A program made the translations under genes and the position numbers. A stretch of 21,506 nt of DNA from a virus: positions 534 through 22,039 of the IMG/VR virus record IMGVR_UViG_3300001472_000053; one strand, 5' to 3'. A model generated the notes under the pieces. It did not search any database. It worked only from the letters and a program-made list of their open reading frames with translations, and was not told where the DNA came from. This document shows positions 13,575 to 21,506 of the stretch, piece by piece (the first letter of the stretch is position 1; every line of letters begins with the position of its first letter).

Positions 13575-14345
13575 ACAAAAGAAAAAAAGATGTCCACCTC
13601 CTTAGAAAAAGGGTGGGAAATAAAGGACAGACATTATTATGTTACTGGTAAATACAATCCATTAACATTAACTATACCATCAAGACACGGAAAAAGATAT
13701 CCTTTAACTTGGTTTGATGAAGAAAAAGGTGGAGTAAGAGAATTAAGATATGCAACAAATATGTCTAGTCCATTTGTAGATGAACAAAAAGGTGAGGCTA
13801 CATTAGGACATATTATGTTTAAAAAAGGTACATTATATGTTCCTAAGCAATATCAATCATTACAAAAATTACTTTCACTATATCACCCTCTATTAAATAA
13901 GAAATACGCAGAAGTAGATAAAGTTAAAGATGCAACCAATGATTTAGATTTTATAGCGGTTGAACTAGAAGCTTTAAACGCTGCAGCTGCTATGGACGTA
14001 GATATGGCTGAAGCTATATTAAGAGTTGAATTTGGTAACAAAGTATCTGGATTAACTTCTAAAGAGTTAAAAAGAGATATAATGATTTTTGCAAGAAGAA
14101 ATCCTGAGTTATTAATAGCTCTTGCTAATGACGAGAACGTAGAGTTAAGAAACTTTGCAATCAAAGCTCAAGAAGCTAAGATAATCTCTTTATCACAAGA
14201 TCAAAGAACTTTTAATTGGGCTAGTAATGGTAAAAAACTTATGACTATACCATTTGATGAAAATCCATATTCTGCTATGGCTTCATTCTTTAAAACCGAC
14301 GATGGTGTTGAAGTTTATAAGTCAATAGAGAAAAAGTTAAAATAA
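13572..14345 (+). CDS. conserved phage protein between capsid and connector genes (257 aa), unknown function
   Basis: A 257-residue soluble protein. The N-terminal part (about 15-95) is beta-rich and contains GKYNPLTLTIPSRHGKRYPL, LTWFDEEKG and GTLYVPKQYQ. The remainder is helical: QKLLSLYHPLLNKKYAE, an acidic Ala-rich segment near 125-145 (LEALNAAAAMDVDMAEAIL), then KELKRDIMIFARRNPELLIAL and a C-terminal WASNGKKLMTIPFDENPYSA followed by FFKTDDGVEVYKSI. I recognise this pattern from uncharacterised proteins that follow the capsid gene in marine flavobacterial phage contigs. A head-completion or internal virion role fits the position, but nothing proves it. The start at 13572 is preferred; an alternative ATG lies six codons downstream. 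Hairpins bracket the gene on both sides. Confidence 0.82.
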   Translation: MTKEKKMSTSLEKGWEIKDRHYYVTGKYNPLTLTIPSRHGKRYPLTWFDEEKGGVRELRYATNMSSPFVDEQKGEATLGHIMFKKGTLYVPKQYQSLQKLLSLYHPLLNKKYAEVDKVKDATNDLDFIAVELEALNAAAAMDVDMAEAILRVEFGNKVSGLTSKELKRDIMIFARRNPELLIALANDENVELRNFAIKAQEAKIISLSQDQRTFNWASNGKKLMTIPFDENPYSAMASFFKTDDGVEVYKSIEKKLK

Positions 14346-14354
14346 CATGTAATC

Positions 14355-14389
14355 TTAATATGAGGCGGTTTCGGCCGCCTTTATATTAA
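14355..14389 (+). terminator. long hairpin with UUCG-type loop, probable terminator
   Basis: A GC-rich stem (AGGCGG at 14363-14368 with CCGCCT at 14375-14380) closed by a T-G pair around TTCG. It is extended by an AT stem (TTAATAT at 14355-14361 with ATATTAA at 14383-14389) through one wobble pair and one bulged base. It lies in the 58-base gap after the 257-residue gene and before the next ATG at 14404. The T-run is short and forms part of the lower stem, so it may also act as an RNA processing or stability element. Confidence 0.78.
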
Positions 14390-14403
14390 CTTAAAAATAT
14401 AAA

Positions 14404-15168
14404 ATGGTAAACGTAAACACTGTATATCAAACCGTGTTGTTGATTCTTAATAAAGAACAGCGTGGTTATATGACGCCTCAAGAATTTAATAATGTGGCAG
14501 CTCAAGTGCAACTACAAATATTTGAGCAATACTTCGATGATATCAATCAACAGTTACGTGTACCTCAAGCTGATGTTGATTATGCTGACAGGCAAATGAA
14601 TATAGATGAAAAAATATCTATATTTAAAACATCTGCTTCCCTACAATATATCCAAAATTATTTTCAAATACCTCAACTAATAACCGACACTTACGGAGAT
14701 AACGTGTCGTTTTATAGATTAGGAGTTGTAACACATACTAATTCTTACAACAACGTAACAGAAGTTGAAAGAGTTAATAGAACTGACTTTTATAATGCTC
14801 AAAGTACTGGGCTGTTAAAAGCAACAGAAGAATATCCAGTTTATTTATATGAAGATGAAAAATTATTTGTTTCGCCTTCTACAATAAACCAATCAAATAC
14901 TATATCAATAGACTTTGTAAAAAGACCTTTAAATCCTCTTTGGGGGTTTACAGTTGGAAGTAGAGGGCAATACGTTTACAGCAATAGCGATTATAACCCT
15001 GATGTAATTCCACCAACTGGATCTATAAATTTTCAATTACATCCTTCTGAACAAACAAATTTAATATTAAGAATATTAGCATATGCTGGTGTTATAGTAA
15101 AAGATCCTTCAATAATTCAAGTAGCTACACAACAAGTAATGCAAGACGAAGCAAACGCAAAAAGTTAA
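14404..15168 (+). CDS. probable head-tail connector / ring protein (254 aa)
   Basis: A 254-residue protein with the N-terminal pattern NVNTVYQTVLLILNKEQRGY followed by MTPQEFNNVAAQVQLQIFEQY, a helical pair found in connector-type proteins of phages from Bacteroidota. The middle part is beta-rich (YPVYLYEDEKLFVSP, TISIDFVKRPLNPLWGF), and the C-terminus is helical (EQTNLILRILAYAGVIVKD and a Gln-rich end). In short-tailed phages, adaptor rings sit under the portal and seal the packaged DNA. The order portal, capsid, unknown, this gene, a 504-residue protein and a giant tubular protein fits such an adaptor. The exact ring number or homology to T7 gp11 or P22 gp4 cannot be set by eye. An A-rich leader follows the hairpin. 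Confidence 0.7.
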   Translation: MVNVNTVYQTVLLILNKEQRGYMTPQEFNNVAAQVQLQIFEQYFDDINQQLRVPQADVDYADRQMNIDEKISIFKTSASLQYIQNYFQIPQLITDTYGDNVSFYRLGVVTHTNSYNNVTEVERVNRTDFYNAQSTGLLKATEEYPVYLYEDEKLFVSPSTINQSNTISIDFVKRPLNPLWGFTVGSRGQYVYSNSDYNPDVIPPTGSINFQLHPSEQTNLILRILAYAGVIVKDPSIIQVATQQVMQDEANAKS

Positions 15169-15172
15169 TTAA

Positions 15173-16687
15173 ATGGCATTAGTAACAGAAAACAACAGAC
15201 AATATTACGAGGGTGCACAAAGTTTTGCTGCATCTAATCAGAGAGAAACTATAACCACAACTTTTGATACTGATTTAAAGTTCTTTACTGACGATAAAGC
15301 CAGTATACAATACAATCAAAATAACTTTAAAGTTTATTATAGTGCTACAAGACTTCCAGGAAGCTATGAAGAGTTGCATAAAACAAATATACCTTATTCT
15401 GTTGTTGGTAATGTTATAAATTTTACAGGAGAAGGTCAAACAACTACAGCTTCTGCAGCTTTACCTGGAGAAAATTTTGTAGTGTTTAACCTAAACACTG
15501 GAAGTATAGAACCACAAATAGGTTATAAAATAACACTATCTGGCAGTGCTGTAACATGGACACAGGGTTCAGCACAAGTTAGTTATGGTATAATAAATAG
15601 TGTTGTAGTTGATAGTAATGGTAACTATAAATGTACATGGGATCAAGCTATTTATGGAACAGTGACGTATGGCGGAGGGAATTCTATTGCTGATGTAAAG
15701 TTTATACCGTTTAATACATTTGCTGCTAGTTCAGACTTAGTTGTTCAACTTAAAAAATTAGACGGAGGTCAATATGGTGCAAGCTTACAAGAAAAAGCTT
15801 TTGGAGATGTAGTAGAAGAAAACTATGGCAACTATGCTTATACTAAATTAAAAGATATAATAAACGCGTTTCAAGTTGCGTATGTTGGGGCCGGTAAATT
15901 AATACCTAGTGTAAAAAGAACTGATCTAATATTTTTTGCTAAACGCTCTATGCAAGAGTTTAGTTATGATACTTTGAAAAGTATCAAGTCTCAAGAGTTA
16001 ACTATACCGCACAGCTTAAGTGTAATAATGCCTCAAGATTATGTTAATCATGTTAGCATAGGTTGGTACGATAGTCAAGGTGTAAAACACCCTATATATC
16101 CTACTAACAATCTTACTCAAAGTCCTTACAGAATGCCGCTACAAGATGGTAAAGGTGTTCCTATGCAAGATGTGTATGATACTAATATAACGGGTACTTC
16201 TATTGTAGAAGATCGCTGGAACAATAATGCCTATAAATATTTTAACGAATTAATAGATCAATCTTGGCTAGGTTATTTGTTACAGTTTGGCGATTGGGGA
16301 TTTGGTTTATATGCCGGATGGGGTGAGCTTTATGGTATGGATCCACAATATGCTAACGCAAATGGTTGGTACAATATAAATGAAAGAGAAGGTAAAATAT
16401 CTTTTTCAGCAAACTTAAGAGATAGAGTTATAATTTTAGAATACATCTCTGATGGTTTAGCATATGACTTAGATACTAGAGTACCTAAGATGGCAGAAGA
16501 AGCTATGTATGCATCTATATTGCACGCTATAATATCTACTAGAGCTAATCAACCTGAGTACATAGTTATGAGGTTGAAAAAAGAAAGATATGCTAAACTT
16601 AGAAATGCTAAAATAAGATTATCTAATATTAAATTAGAAGAAATTACTCAAGTAATGAGAGGTAAATCTAAATGGATAAAACACTAA
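15173..16687 (+). CDS. probable tail/connector ring protein (504 aa)
   Basis: A 504-residue protein with two parts. Residues about 25-200 are Ser/Thr/Gly-rich and beta-stranded (NFKVYYSATRLPGSYEEL, YSVVGNVINFTGEG, KITLSGSAVTWTQGS), resembling an extra Ig-like or barrel domain. Residues about 220-504 form a mixed connector domain with FQVAYVGAGKLIPSVKRTD, a following ARSMQEF-type helix, YVNHVSIGWYD, and a C-terminal helix bundle (RDRVIILEYISDGLAYD, KMAEEAMYASILHAIIS, KERYAKLRNAKIRLSN). The last part resembles ring or gatekeeper proteins of podovirus-like phages of Bacteroidota. It starts four bases after the previous stop and ends six bases before the giant tail gene, so all three should be co-translated. 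The name is a position-supported inference. Confidence 0.68.
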   Translation: MALVTENNRQYYEGAQSFAASNQRETITTTFDTDLKFFTDDKASIQYNQNNFKVYYSATRLPGSYEELHKTNIPYSVVGNVINFTGEGQTTTASAALPGENFVVFNLNTGSIEPQIGYKITLSGSAVTWTQGSAQVSYGIINSVVVDSNGNYKCTWDQAIYGTVTYGGGNSIADVKFIPFNTFAASSDLVVQLKKLDGGQYGASLQEKAFGDVVEENYGNYAYTKLKDIINAFQVAYVGAGKLIPSVKRTDLIFFAKRSMQEFSYDTLKSIKSQELTIPHSLSVIMPQDYVNHVSIGWYDSQGVKHPIYPTNNLTQSPYRMPLQDGKGVPMQDVYDTNITGTSIVEDRWNNNAYKYFNELIDQSWLGYLLQFGDWGFGLYAGWGELYGMDPQYANANGWYNINEREGKISFSANLRDRVIILEYISDGLAYDLDTRVPKMAEEAMYASILHAIISTRANQPEYIVMRLKKERYAKLRNAKIRLSNIKLEEITQVMRGKSKWIKH

Positions 16688-16693
16688 AATTAA

Positions 16694-19600
16694 ATGGCTG
16701 AAGTTAAAAATGTTTTCATAAAGTCTAAGATGAACAAAGACTTAGACGATCGATTACTACCTAGTGGAGAGTACAGAGACGCTATGAATATAGCTGTTAG
16801 TAAATCAGAGTCTTCAGACGTAGGTGCTTTAGAAAACATAGTAGGTAATGAAAGTGTTATAGATTTTTATAATTTTTTAGGTGTTGATGTTATTTGCATA
16901 GGCTATTTGAGATCAGAAGATACTAATACTATATTTTTCTTTTTAACAGATAATTTCAAAGTAACCAACCCAGAAGGTGTTTACAAACCTACAGCTAATA
17001 ATTTTGTGGTTAGCTATAATGTATTAGAGGGAACGAATCAAACTCCAGCTAGTCCAGTAATTAGACTTAAAGGTAGGTATTTAAATTTCTATGAAGGCAA
17101 TCCTATATATGGAGTTAATCTTATAGAAAATTTATTATTTTGGACAGACAATAGAAATCAACCAAGAAGAATAGATGTTTCAAAACCTAGCTCTTATTAC
17201 ACTAGTGAAGACCAAATATCGGTGGCTTCTTATAATCCATATCAACCTATAGATGTTTGGCAAGAAAGCGCTTTAGCTCCGGGTTTTTATGAAACAACAA
17301 TGAAGGATGTTGTTGATGAGTTTTTTCCAGGAGGAGGTCAATTAACACCTAACCTAACAAATACCGGAACAAGTTTTGCTTGTGATCCAGCGGGTATACA
17401 AGGAGTTCCTAGGCTTGGTGATAGATTAATTTCGGATCAGGTTGGTTTTACAGAAGCAAATATTACGGCTATAACATTTCCTGGAGCAGGAAGCCCTTTA
17501 AATGAAATCACTTTTGATACAAATGTAAGTAATACATACACTGCTGGGGCTGAGTATAAATTTGGTGCGAATCCTTATTATAACGAATTATTTCAAGGTG
17601 ATCCAGATTATTTAACAGATATATTCGCTAGGTTTAGTTATAGGTTTCAATTTGAAGACAATACTTATTCTATAATGGCACCTTACACTCAAGAGTGTTT
17701 TATACCTAAGCAAGATGGTTATTTTTTAGCTGAACGTTCTTTTGACGATCCACCTATTGTTTTATCTGAAGACATGGAGAACGCTTATAGAAGTACGGTT
17801 GTTCAGTTTATGGAAAACAAAGTCAATCAAATAGGTCTTAGAGTACAACTACCTTTTATTGGAGATAACTTAATAAAAGCTTTAAAATTAAAAGAGTTAC
17901 AAATATTATACAAAGAATCTGATGCTCAAGCAATACAAGTAGTTGATACTATTCCAGCTTCTACAGTTGCGGCTGTGGCAGGCTCTACTAATATTTTTGA
18001 ATACATGTACAATTCTACAAAACCTTTTCAAACGTTACCTGGTGATGAAATTGTTAGGGTTTATGATAAAATACCTGTTAAAGCTTTTGGTCAAGAAATA
18101 ATAAGCAATAGAATAGTATATAGTAATTTTCAAACAAAACACTCACCACCGAGTTCTATAGATTATAATGTTAATGTTACTCCAAAGTCTACTTTTAATA
18201 TAGATGACCAAAGCACACCTGATCAAACACCAGTACAATACACTACTAGTATTATAGAGTATCCTAACCACTCTTTAAAACAAAATAGAAATTATCAAGT
18301 TGGTTTTGTTTTATCTGACAGATATGGTAGATCATCTACTACTATATTATCTAACGACGGTAGTGACTCTGTTAGTAGCTTGTCTACTATTTTTAATCCA
18401 TATAGAAATCCAGCTCCTCCACAGCAAGATCCAGCAGCGTCTGTTTGGCCTGGTGATTCTTTAAAAGTTAATGTTAATAATGTTATACCAGTAGAACCTG
18501 TTTTAGATGATACTAATTTTTATCCAGGTGTTTACAATGGTGACGATACAAGTGATGACTACAATCCACTAGGTTGGTATTCCTATAAAATAGTAGTAAA
18601 ACAAAACGAACAAGATTATTATAATGTATACCTACCGGGTATATTAAATGGTTATCCAGATCAAGACACTGGAGCACCAGGCTACGTTCCATTTCCAACA
18701 GGTGAAGAAGGTTACACAGCTAATATTGTTTTAATTAATGATAACATAAATAAAATACCTAGAGATTTAAACGAGGTAGGACCAGAGCAAAGACAGTTTA
18801 GAAGTTCTGTAAGATTATTCGGTAGAGTTACAAACTTACAAGGCAGTGGTGTAATTATAGTAGGTAATCGTAATCAGCAATATTACCCTGGCAGAAATTC
18901 AGACACAGTTGTTAATATAGGTACTACCACAGACTCAAACATGGTATTTGAAACTTTAAGCAGCGACGGTCAAGATAACTTATATCAAATAGATACTCAG
19001 CCTTACATAGCTAGATTAAGTACTTTTAGTACTATCGGTCAAGTAAGTAGCGCAATGACACCTTTTTTAGCTGTTTATGAAACTGAACCTACAATATCTA
19101 GAATAGATATATACTACGAAACAACAACAGCTGGTTTAATACAAGATTTAAATTATGTTGTAGAAAACAATACATCTATAGCTAGTGGTTTACAAGGTTT
19201 TAACTTTTTATTAAGAGAAGATGCTGTGTTATACAATGGAGAAATAACATTAGGCCCTAACGTACCTAATCCAGCTCCATTTTTAGATAACAATGGGAAC
19301 GTAATTCCTTCAAATTTATTTCCAGGTCTACAAGGGCTAGGCGATGTTTATGACAGACCACAAGCTCAACCAGCTCAAACTGTAGCTAGATTTGAAAAAA
19401 CTGCTTTTCAAGGTGATGGCACAAAACTTGTTGGAACTACTGCTATAGGAGCTAACGGTACAACAGCTATAGTTTCTGAAGTAGTAGACCAACCTAACTA
19501 TTGGAGAGTAACAATAATAGGTGGAGGAACTTTTCCTTCGCCGGGTACAGAAATAAAATTTGCTGGAATATCTAAGTTAAATATAAATGGTAACTTCTGG

Positions 19601-21506
19601 CCTATAGACGCTGGTGGTAGTGCTTTAGAATATTCAAGAATAGGTTTAGACGCTAACAATGGTCAACTATTTTCAGTTACAGATAATAATAATTTAGATG
19701 TAACGGATCACTTTCAAATAATAAGAGTTGCAAAAGGCGATGCAATGCTAGACAATAGTGCAGCTGCTTATCCACAAGACACTTATTACTTAGCCACAAA
19801 AGATAAATATTTTTTACATGATGGCTTTAATAGTCCAGCTAATAATTATACGTTTCAATTCTCATTACAACAAACAGATGCCGCTGGTGTTCCTGTAGAT
19901 TCAAATGGAGACCCAACAACTCCCACTGTATTTACCATAGGTAATAATCAACTTCTTAACGTAACACCTATTATAAAAAATTGTCAAAATCAATTTAACT
20001 TTGCGTTCCAGCAAGGACAAGGGCCAACAGGTCCCTCAACTCCTACAGGTGCTAACCTACCTATGGTTGATTTTATTGGCGATAACGGTTCAAATGTAAA
20101 CAATTTAGTTCCTTTACAAAATGGAAATTTAATGTATGAGGATGCGTTGACATGGACTATAGAATCTCTTGGTGGGCCTGGGTTTACTAGCTCTTGTAGT
20201 AGTAGTAGCTCATGCGGGCCTTTTAGTATAAGTAATTATCAAGACCCTGCAACTGGAAAAAGATACGGTAGATTGATACAAAACGGGACAGCTATAGGTT
20301 CTTATACTATGACTATAAGATGTAGTGATTCAGGTGGTTTATTTGTAGACTGTACTTCACAGTATATATTTGGTGAAACACCTTTAGTTGGCGCTTTTCA
20401 AGGACAAACCATAGGTGGTTTTGGTAATTATGTTGGAGAAGCAAGCACTTTTTTGTTTATTAATAATCAGCAGGGTTGGAACTCTAGTGCACTTAGTGGT
20501 GCTCAAAGGTTTTCACAAATACCTCCTTTAAGTGGAACGGGATCTAGCGGCCAGTTGGTTGCGCCTACATCTCCTTCTTATGGAAGTGTAAGTCAAACCC
20601 AAGGATCAGCTGACTGTAATAAACAAGTTGTTCCAAATAATTCAACAAATGCTAGGTACACAAACACAGCTACATGGGTAGCACCTCCAGCTGGGCAAGG
20701 ATACACAAATAAACAAGGTATACAAGAAGGAACAGCTTATATTGGTATTGCTATGACTGGATCAAACGCTGGTACTTTTTGTGACACATCAGGTACTAAT
20801 GACGGTGGAATTGGCGGTGATGGTTTTGGTAATTCAGGAGTTAATAGTTTCAATACGGTTAAGTATGTTTTTGGAGGATTTAATATAGATTATAGATTAA
20901 ACAGGTTTCAACCTTGGACTCCAGCTGTAGATTTAAACGGAGATATATGTGGAGGTACTTCATTAAGCAATCAATCTAAAGGAACTTGGAGACACGATAA
21001 CAGTCCATCTAATTTTAATCTTGGACAAATGGAATACGACAACCAATATCCTCAACAAATTCTAAGTAATTTAGATGGTAATTGGATGGTTAGAATTAAT
21101 GGTAAAACCACCTCTGGGGGCGCTAGTTACCAATGTGTAGCGTCTAGAGTTTTTGCTTTTGATATACCTGGAGAATATAGAATACTTACGCAAAACTTAG
21201 TTACTAATCAATGGGAGTGCAATGACACTTTGTGTAGTGGAAATCAACAACTTGGAACAGGTAATCCAAATAGTACTTTTACAAATTTTGGTCAAGATAA
21301 ATATGATGTAAAATGGGGTGATTTTTATTATGACTTTGGGCCTAATAGAGCTTTTAAATATATAGTTAATTCAAACTCTAGCCCTAACTTTGGTAATACT
21401 TATTATGCAAAAGAGCCTTTGTTTAGATACGTTACTCAGTTTTATACAGATCCAGAACTTTTAACTATACCAACAAATCTTTCATATAGTGGTACTTATT
21501 ATGTAA
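16694..21506 (+). CDS. giant tail tubular/hub-like protein (partial, at least 1604 aa)
   Basis: The frame from ATG 16694 stays open through codon 1604 and runs off the window; I translated it by hand and met no stop. The N-terminus carries NKDLDDRLLPSGEYRDAMN (14-32) followed by a VGALENIVGNESV block. This resembles the start of tail tubular B proteins (T7 gp12-like), which bear the tail-tip propeller. LLFWTDNRNQPRRID near 147-161 is similar to YWTD-type propeller blades. Long Asn/Thr/Pro/Gly-rich beta regions follow. A Ser/Cys-rich loop (SSCSSSSSCG, 1166-1175) and a strand GSYTMTIRCSDSGG near 1202-1215 suggest an Ig- or cadherin-like insert. In podovirus-like phages this would be the tail hub, touching the host surface. 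The exact role is uncertain, and the C-terminus lies outside the window. Confidence 0.78.
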   Translation, partial: MAEVKNVFIKSKMNKDLDDRLLPSGEYRDAMNIAVSKSESSDVGALENIVGNESVIDFYNFLGVDVICIGYLRSEDTNTIFFFLTDNFKVTNPEGVYKPTANNFVVSYNVLEGTNQTPASPVIRLKGRYLNFYEGNPIYGVNLIENLLFWTDNRNQPRRIDVSKPSSYYTSEDQISVASYNPYQPIDVWQESALAPGFYETTMKDVVDEFFPGGGQLTPNLTNTGTSFACDPAGIQGVPRLGDRLISDQVGFTEANITAITFPGAGSPLNEITFDTNVSNTYTAGAEYKFGANPYYNELFQGDPDYLTDIFARFSYRFQFEDNTYSIMAPYTQECFIPKQDGYFLAERSFDDPPIVLSEDMENAYRSTVVQFMENKVNQIGLRVQLPFIGDNLIKALKLKELQILYKESDAQAIQVVDTIPASTVAAVAGSTNIFEYMYNSTKPFQTLPGDEIVRVYDKIPVKAFGQEIISNRIVYSNFQTKHSPPSSIDYNVNVTPKSTFNIDDQSTPDQTPVQYTTSIIEYPNHSLKQNRNYQVGFVLSDRYGRSSTTILSNDGSDSVSSLSTIFNPYRNPAPPQQDPAASVWPGDSLKVNVNNVIPVEPVLDDTNFYPGVYNGDDTSDDYNPLGWYSYKIVVKQNEQDYYNVYLPGILNGYPDQDTGAPGYVPFPTGEEGYTANIVLINDNINKIPRDLNEVGPEQRQFRSSVRLFGRVTNLQGSGVIIVGNRNQQYYPGRNSDTVVNIGTTTDSNMVFETLSSDGQDNLYQIDTQPYIARLSTFSTIGQVSSAMTPFLAVYETEPTISRIDIYYETTTAGLIQDLNYVVENNTSIASGLQGFNFLLREDAVLYNGEITLGPNVPNPAPFLDNNGNVIPSNLFPGLQGLGDVYDRPQAQPAQTVARFEKTAFQGDGTKLVGTTAIGANGTTAIVSEVVDQPNYWRVTIIGGGTFPSPGTEIKFAGISKLNINGNFWPIDAGGSALEYSRIGLDANNGQLFSVTDNNNLDVTDHFQIIRVAKGDAMLDNSAAAYPQDTYYLATKDKYFLHDGFNSPANNYTFQFSLQQTDAAGVPVDSNGDPTTPTVFTIGNNQLLNVTPIIKNCQNQFNFAFQQGQGPTGPSTPTGANLPMVDFIGDNGSNVNNLVPLQNGNLMYEDALTWTIESLGGPGFTSSCSSSSSCGPFSISNYQDPATGKRYGRLIQNGTAIGSYTMTIRCSDSGGLFVDCTSQYIFGETPLVGAFQGQTIGGFGNYVGEASTFLFINNQQGWNSSALSGAQRFSQIPPLSGTGSSGQLVAPTSPSYGSVSQTQGSADCNKQVVPNNSTNARYTNTATWVAPPAGQGYTNKQGIQEGTAYIGIAMTGSNAGTFCDTSGTNDGGIGGDGFGNSGVNSFNTVKYVFGGFNIDYRLNRFQPWTPAVDLNGDICGGTSLSNQSKGTWRHDNSPSNFNLGQMEYDNQYPQQILSNLDGNWMVRINGKTTSGGASYQCVASRVFAFDIPGEYRILTQNLVTNQWECNDTLCSGNQQLGTGNPNSTFTNFGQDKYDVKWGDFYYDFGPNRAFKYIVNSNSSPNFGNTYYAKEPLFRYVTQFYTDPELLTIPTNLSYSGTYYV

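Noticed and set aside
18513-18698. A reverse-strand frame of 61 residues inside the giant tail gene
   Set aside because: Short, no recognisable motif, and lies within an uninterrupted forward frame.

Overview
The window is a stretch of a tailed double-stranded DNA phage genome (Caudoviricetes). It holds the structural and packaging module with a lysis and accessory module upstream. Every supported gene lies on the + strand. Genes are packed with gaps of 0-80 bases and repeated TAATG stop/start overlaps. The base composition is AT-rich; sampled stretches run about 28-37% GC. Start codons are preceded by A/T-rich leaders such as AAAATTAAATGG and not by GGAGG, which is typical of Bacteroidota translation. 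Together with the protein families recognised, this points to a phage of a marine or aquatic flavobacterium-like host. That host call is an inference. No integrase, repressor, tRNA, CRISPR array or insertion sequence is visible.

Layout. (1) Positions 1-5290 carry a dense array of small genes. They include a short single-pass membrane protein directly followed by a T7-lysozyme-type amidase (endolysin), several small proteins of unknown role, a His-rich protein, a miniature HExxH protein, a 447-residue low-complexity protein, and a two-helix holin-like protein. Three of these genes start with MAFK and a fourth with MAYK. (2) Positions 5290-8316 carry a protein that reads as two tandem GroES-like barrels, a small possible small-terminase gene, and the large terminase. 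A GC-rich patch with different codon choice sits inside the terminase ATPase domain. (3) Positions 8317-13493 hold the portal protein, a scaffold-like protein and the major capsid protein, followed by a clear hairpin terminator. (4) Positions 13572-16687 hold an unknown conserved phage protein closed by a second hairpin, then two probable head-tail connector/ring proteins. (5) From 16694 to the window edge is one very large open reading frame (at least 1604 codons, no stop) that looks like a tail tubular/hub protein.

Working together: terminase, portal, scaffold and capsid protein build and fill the head. The GroES-like protein may adapt the host chaperonin for folding of virion proteins. The connector and tail genes finish the particle, and amidase plus holin candidates release it. 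The absence of a tape-measure or tail-sheath gene, together with ring proteins followed by a giant tubular protein, suggests a short-tailed (podovirus-like, possibly crAss-like-related) virion. The tail region continues beyond the window, so this is not proven.
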